Assembly: GCA_027296925.1 (NCBI GenBank)
Contig: JAPUIP010000190.1
Coordinates: forward strand, 1 to 7,731
Direction of reading: 5' to 3'
From: Candidatus Poribacteria bacterium
GTDB lineage: Bacteria; Poribacteria; WGA-4E; PCPOR2b
Length of the DNA: 7,731 nucleotides
The number at the start of each line of letters is the position of its first letter. Within the stretch, counting starts at the first letter, position 1. A program made the position numbers and the translations under genes. Below, piece by piece: positions 4,276 through 7,731 of the stretch. A model generated the notes under the pieces. The model made no database searches. It saw nothing but the letters and a program-made list of their open reading frames with translations, and was not told the origin of the DNA.

Positions 4276-6216
4276 TCACTTCAGCACCACTAACCTGTAA
4301 GGCGAACGCATCCCCTCAAATTGTCCAGCTCGATTGCGCGTGCGCATGGTATAGAAGTAAACCCCGCTGGTGACCTTCTCGCCGGAACTGTTGCGCCCAT
4401 CCCAATATGCCGCTTCGCTCCGTTGCAGATGCACTCCGGAGGATTGCCACCCCAAATCCAGAGTTCGCACAATTTTGCCCGCGATCGAGTAGATCTGCAG
4501 CGATACCTGCGCATCTTCGGCGAGATGGAAGGGCAGCCACGTTTCTGGGTTGAATGGATTGGGGTAATTGGGCAGCAGGGCGGTGGGTTGAAGCGTTGCC
4601 CGGAGTTGATGTAAAATTGAAGCGAGCGGCTGGGCGACTGCCGGTGGATTGAATCCCCGCACAGTCGGGGCGCTGGCAATCGATGAATCCGATAAAGCCC
4701 GGTTGTCCCAACCTTCCCCGTTCAGCAAAAGCGTTGTGTCTACGCGAACGAGTGCGACAAAGCTCTGTCCGCCGGTAATCAGAAAATCGTCCGCCGGCGC
4801 ATCACGAAAATTGCCGAGCGGCGTTTTCCCAATCACGTTGATGATATTGGGATGAAGCAGACTCAGATCGGTCAGCGTGCGGATGCGCGCATCCCGAACC
4901 GGCAGGCCGATCAGGTTGATTCCGCTCGACGTCAAGATGCCTCGTTTTAGGGGGATATCCGTTTCAGTATACGGTGGACCCCGGAAAACCACATCTCGCG
5001 AGGGTGCGGTGAATCGATTCGAAATGACCAGGCCCGTCCACGGTTCTAATATAAGATCGGTGCTCGAATTTGGGCGAGAGTGATGCGTGTAGGCGCGGAA
5101 GATTTCTGAGGCCGGGTCAAAGAAGATAATCGCTTCGACCTGGGGCTGCAAAAAGGTGAAGAGGTCACTGACCCGTCTGAATCGCGAATCCGCTACGGGA
5201 ATGTGAACCATCTGGGTTGCGCCGGAAAAAAGGCGAAGGGTGAACTCCAAATCCCCAAAGACTTCAATCTCGACAAGCAGCTCCGACACCCCGCTGTTCT
5301 GAAAGTCATCTCTTGCCTGGAACGCCAAAATATGCCGTCCGACTTGCCTCTCCTGTGTCTGCCAGCTAAAAAGCCCGGTTGTCGCGTCGAAGATCGCGCC
5401 ATCTGGAAGGCTGTCCACACCCAAGGTCACAATATCGAGATCTGCATCCGTGGCTGAAACGATGAATTCGATGAACCCACCAGCCGCGATGCGTTGGGGC
5501 GCGATCGGCTTGAAACGCGGTCTTCGATTCACATTCAACAGAATCGCCTGAGTGTTATCGGAACGCTCCGTATCGATGAATTGCAGCCGCCCGTGATGCG
5601 TTCCCTGGGGCAATCGATCGAAATCGACTTCAATTTGGATGGGGATGGCCCCATTGCTAAACTCCCCACTCGATGGCGCGGTGATGACCCACTCCGGCCC
5701 CGATGCCTGCCATTTCAACACCAGGCTGGCCCGATTCGCCAGAAAAAATGTACGGATGGGTTGGGTTTCATCGAAGTCAAACGTAATCGACAGCACTTGT
5801 GGTTCAACGACGATCATCGTTACGGTTACAGAATCAACTTGCGCTTGATCTCCCCTTGAATTTCCCTTCACTGTTACCGGGTAGCGTCCCGGTATGTTAT
5901 CGCCCCGCATCACCGTGAGTTGAAACGTCGCCGATTCGCCGGATTCAAGCGTGACAAATCCCCGGCTCAATTCCGCCGTTACGGGCGCATCCGAGTCCGT
6001 TTCCAATTCAATGGTATCGGGACGGGCGCCGAGATTCGTGACCGTAAGCGTAAAAGGGACGCCGGCTGTTGCATCTTCGGTGAACCGTTCAGGAGAAGAG
6101 ATTACCTGTAAGCCAACGCCGTAGTTCACTGGTGTTGGCACCGTTTGGGCGAACGCCGGCAGCGAGCTTACTACCACGCAGATGAAGCATAACCCAGTCA
6201 GGTGCACAAGTTTCAT
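4276..6216 (-). CDS. Secreted multidomain protein with C-terminal FlgD-Ig-like domain
   Basis: A 646-residue exported protein with a clear Sec signal peptide: hydrophobic stretch about 6-20, then LPAFA, cleavage predicted after residue 23. Domains by eye: residues about 33-137, a beta-sandwich with VTNLGARPDTIEL, resembling NEW3/CARDB-type modules; about 140-230, a BACON-like module with WQASGPEWVITAPSSG and LPQGTHHGRLQF; about 232-320, a cadherin-like/putative-Ig module with SATDADLDIVTL, LPDGAIFDATTGLFSW and FQARDD; about 328-400 and 428-490, two related copies of one domain; and about 548-646, a FlgD-Ig-like domain opening with LPNYPNPFNPETWLPF and closing with GVYFYTMRTR and RLVVLK. Such a terminal domain commonly serves secretion or surface anchoring in Poribacteria-like and Bacteroidetes-like lineages. 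No enzyme motif was seen, so a structural, adhesive or binding role is likeliest. GGGAG lies seven bases before the ATG. Convergent with the DUF1232 gene. Confidence 0.87.
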   Translation of the reverse strand: MKLVHLTGLCFICVVVSSLPAFAQTVPTPVNYGVGLQVISSPERFTEDATAGVPFTLTVTNLGARPDTIELETDSDAPVTAELSRGFVTLESGESATFQLTVMRGDNIPGRYPVTVKGNSRGDQAQVDSVTVTMIVVEPQVLSITFDFDETQPIRTFFLANRASLVLKWQASGPEWVITAPSSGEFSNGAIPIQIEVDFDRLPQGTHHGRLQFIDTERSDNTQAILLNVNRRPRFKPIAPQRIAAGGFIEFIVSATDADLDIVTLGVDSLPDGAIFDATTGLFSWQTQERQVGRHILAFQARDDFQNSGVSELLVEIEVFGDLEFTLRLFSGATQMVHIPVADSRFRRVSDLFTFLQPQVEAIIFFDPASEIFRAYTHHSRPNSSTDLILEPWTGLVISNRFTAPSRDVVFRGPPYTETDIPLKRGILTSSGINLIGLPVRDARIRTLTDLSLLHPNIINVIGKTPLGNFRDAPADDFLITGGQSFVALVRVDTTLLLNGEGWDNRALSDSSIASAPTVRGFNPPAVAQPLASILHQLRATLQPTALLPNYPNPFNPETWLPFHLAEDAQVSLQIYSIAGKIVRTLDLGWQSSGVHLQRSEAAYWDGRNSSGEKVTSGVYFYTMRTRNRAGQFEGMRSPYRLVVLK

Positions 6217-6398
6217 AAGGTTACTCCCGGTATGGTGGGTAAGCCCATCGCTCTGAACCCATTCGCATTCAGTTAAGCAAAATCTCGGTGCGCTGGCGGA
6301 AAAGCCTGCCGTTGATTATACCACAAGATATTGTGCGGTTTAATTTCGAGAATACACAAGAAAACAGTGCGAACGGTAAGACCAACATCTTTCATCGT
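6217..6398 (-). other. Intergenic region between soxG and the secreted-protein gene
   Basis: About 180 bases holding the extended -10 promoter and the Shine-Dalgarno of the secreted-protein gene. Only a weak possible stem (AAGA...TCTT) follows the soxG stop and there is no T-run after it, so no convincing terminator separates the two transcription units. No tRNA, repeat or other RNA gene was recognised. Confidence 0.5.
6315..6343 (-). promoter_or_regulatory. Probable promoter of the secreted-protein gene, extended -10
   Basis: On the minus strand TATAAT (6315-6320) is preceded by TGG (6321-6323), an extended -10. A weak -35, TTAAAC (6338-6343), lies 17 bases upstream. Transcription would start near 6308, giving a leader of about 90 bases. 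The spacer holds a near-palindrome (6322-6335) that could be an operator. Confidence 0.55.
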
Positions 6399-7097
6399 CT
6401 AATTTGCCTCCAACGCCCCCAGCGCAGCATGGCCAATCGGGGCAAGTTCCCATTCTCGTCCGGCGTCCATGATGGTATCCCAGACATAGGCGCCTAGTGA
6501 ACGCACACCGATGATGGAAAACGCCGGCAATTCGCCCATATCACGTCGGATAATCAACTGAAGTGTCTTGGCGAGGCTGCTCTGTTTTGCGACGCCATCA
6601 GGGAATGCTGATGGATGAAAATCCAAGCCGCACACTTTACTCAGGAGCGCTTGACTGGCGGGGCCGATGATCCGGATTTCTGAACGCCCGTGGGTGATAT
6701 CCGTGACCGTGATAAACTGCTCCGATTCCTGAACGGCCGCTGTCAATCTTTTCCGTAGCGCGTTCTCCCCGCCGGGCGGGACGCTAGCGAAAAACAGGTC
6801 CTGACGCAAACGATAGATTTGCGCCGATTCGATTCTCGCTCCTGAACTGATTGCGACCTCCGGCAGATCGAAGGCTGCGCGTAAAACAGCCTCAGCTAAA
6901 TCGCCCTCAATCATGAGTTTGCCATTGGGTGTCTCGTCAGCGAGGACAACGCCACTTCGGGCGGCCGCGATTTCAGCTTCCGGCGTGCGATATGCCTCCG
7001 GAATGGCCCAGCGGCGCAGCTCCACAAACTGCGCATTGAGCCGCTGGGCGATGGAATGTAGGGGAGTCAATTTAACCGGTTTGTAAGATGTGCTCAT
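6399..7097 (-). CDS. soxG: Sarcosine oxidase gamma subunit-like protein (GcvT/YgfZ fold)
   Basis: A 232-residue protein of the folate-binding GcvT/SoxG superfamily. Residues 40-75 (EAEIAAARSGVVLADE, then GKLMIEGDLAEAVL) match the N-terminal GcvT-fold segment. Residues 130-175 (TVTDITHGRSEIRIIGPASQ, LLSKVCGLDFHPSAFP) are the most SoxG-like part, and FSIIGVRSLGAYVWDTIMDAG (193-213) closes the fold. SoxG is the small subunit of heterotetrameric sarcosine oxidase, which demethylates sarcosine in the cytosol and passes the one-carbon unit to tetrahydrofolate. ATG 7097 was chosen because it overlaps the upstream gene's TGA as ATGA, a sign of translational coupling, and because the longer frame reaching to 7277 only shadows the upstream gene. 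Gene order alpha then gamma matches soxBDAG operons. It could also be another GcvT paralogue acting on a related methylamine. Confidence 0.8.
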   Translation of the reverse strand: MSTSYKPVKLTPLHSIAQRLNAQFVELRRWAIPEAYRTPEAEIAAARSGVVLADETPNGKLMIEGDLAEAVLRAAFDLPEVAISSGARIESAQIYRLRQDLFFASVPPGGENALRKRLTAAVQESEQFITVTDITHGRSEIRIIGPASQALLSKVCGLDFHPSAFPDGVAKQSSLAKTLQLIIRRDMGELPAFSIIGVRSLGAYVWDTIMDAGREWELAPIGHAALGALEAN

Positions 7098-7731
7098 GTA
7101 CGCAATCTTTCCCCTTCTGGGTCGTAGAAGGCGCCGTGATGGATGCGGGCCTCTTCCAGACCGCCGTTCATGCGAATTGTAAAGGCGGCGCCATTTTGCG
7201 TCGCCACACCCGTGGGAAGCCAACAGAGTCCAATCGCCTCTTCTAGCGTAGGGCTGAATCGACTGGAGGTCACCCAACCGATAATATCGAGCGTTCCATC
7301 CGCGCGCGGCAGGACAATCTGCGTCCCCTCGTCGGGAACAACCTCTTGGCGCGTCATCTTGAAACCGACCAGCAGTTGCTTGGAACCCTGTGCTGAAACT
7401 CGCATCAAGGACGGCTTTCCGAGAAAGTCGGGTTTATCTAACTTGACGGCCCATGCCATGTTGGCGGAGAGTGCGTCAGACATCGCATCGGTGTCCTGCC
7501 CGACGATGATGTGCGCCTTCTCCAATCTCAGCACACGTTGCGCCTCCACACCAAACGGTACGATGCCGAATTCTTCCCCGGCAGCCATCAATGCTTCCCA
7601 TACGTGAAGCGCATACCCAGCCGGACAGTGGATCTCGTAGGAAAGCTCACCGGTGAACCCGATACGCATCAATCGACAGGGGACGCCCGCCACTCTGGCA
7701 GAACGGGTACGCATGTACGGCAAGGCTTTGT
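7094..7731 (-). CDS. soxA: Sarcosine oxidase alpha subunit-like protein, C-terminal GcvT-like part (cut by window edge)
   Basis: The visible 211 codons are the C-terminal aminomethyltransferase-like domain; the gene continues beyond the right edge. Key segments from its visible start: RIGFTGELSYEIHCPAGYA (family RxSFTGExGYE), FGIVPFGVEAQRVLRLEKAHI with IIVGQDTD immediately after, then AWAVKLDKPDFLGKPSL, GWVTSSRFSPTLEEAIGL, and the closing FYDPEGERLRT. The IIVGQDTD variant after the LRLEK motif and the DPEGERL ending favour sarcosine oxidase alpha over plain glycine-cleavage T protein or dimethylglycine dehydrogenase, which usually have G-Y-x-x-W/Y-G there. Full SoxA is about 950-1000 residues, with N-terminal FAD/NAD-binding parts not visible here, so a split stand-alone T-protein cannot be excluded. 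It ends as ATGA on the soxG start. Confidence 0.8.
   Translation of the reverse strand, partial: KALPYMRTRSARVAGVPCRLMRIGFTGELSYEIHCPAGYALHVWEALMAAGEEFGIVPFGVEAQRVLRLEKAHIIVGQDTDAMSDALSANMAWAVKLDKPDFLGKPSLMRVSAQGSKQLLVGFKMTRQEVVPDEGTQIVLPRADGTLDIIGWVTSSRFSPTLEEAIGLCWLPTGVATQNGAAFTIRMNGGLEEARIHHGAFYDPEGERLRT

Noticed and set aside
7143..7607. 154-codon plus-strand frame opposite the soxA-like gene
   Set aside because: The opposite strand encodes clear SoxA/GcvT motifs throughout; this frame is serine-rich and shows no family signal.
1..7731. CRISPR array, tRNA, rRNA or insertion sequence ends
   Set aside because: No regularly spaced repeats, cloverleaf-like segments, transposase motifs or long inverted repeats were seen by eye.

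Overview
The window reads as a piece of a bacterial chromosome of moderate GC content with ordinary bacterial signals: Shine-Dalgarno sequences, sigma70-like promoters, and ATG and TTG starts. The best lineage clue is the large secreted protein on the minus strand. Its C-terminal FlgD-like domain, opening with NYPNPFNPETW and ending in a GVYFYTMRTR-type segment, is very typical of Candidatus Poribacteria and related uncultured phyla. The toxin-antitoxin module and gene remnants fit the same kind of genome. This assignment is inference from remembered family style and was not checked by a search.

Layout, left to right. (1) The first half of folD runs on the minus strand and leaves the window at base 1. 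(2) A divergent intergenic region of about 300 bases carries a promoter for folD and a near-consensus promoter (TTGACA, 17-base spacer, GATAAT) for a plus-strand gene. (3) That gene encodes a FIST-domain sensory protein of 391 residues. (4) A scarred accessory patch follows, at about 1904-2940: a remnant of an alpha/beta-hydrolase-type gene, an intact RelE/ParE-type toxin-antitoxin pair, a short imperfect repeat, and a 50-codon reading frame that resembles the N-terminus of a type III-like DNA methyltransferase. (5) murB, a core cell-wall gene, begins inside the end of that last fragment and is followed by a small DUF1232-like membrane protein. (6) Convergent to these, on the minus strand, lies a secreted multidomain protein of 646 residues. 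(7) Upstream of it, also on the minus strand, are the end of a sarcosine oxidase alpha-like gene and a gamma-like gene that overlap by an ATGA junction; the alpha gene leaves the window at the right edge.

Functional links. The two sarcosine-oxidase-like genes would release one-carbon units from N-methylglycine onto tetrahydrofolate as 5,10-methylene-THF, and FolD at the other end interconverts exactly that product. Both sit on the minus strand, but unrelated genes separate them, so the link is metabolic rather than an operon. The remaining genes look independently transcribed. I did not find a clear new multi-gene system. The most unusual material is the remnant-flanked toxin-antitoxin island abutting murB and the internal duplication in the secreted protein.
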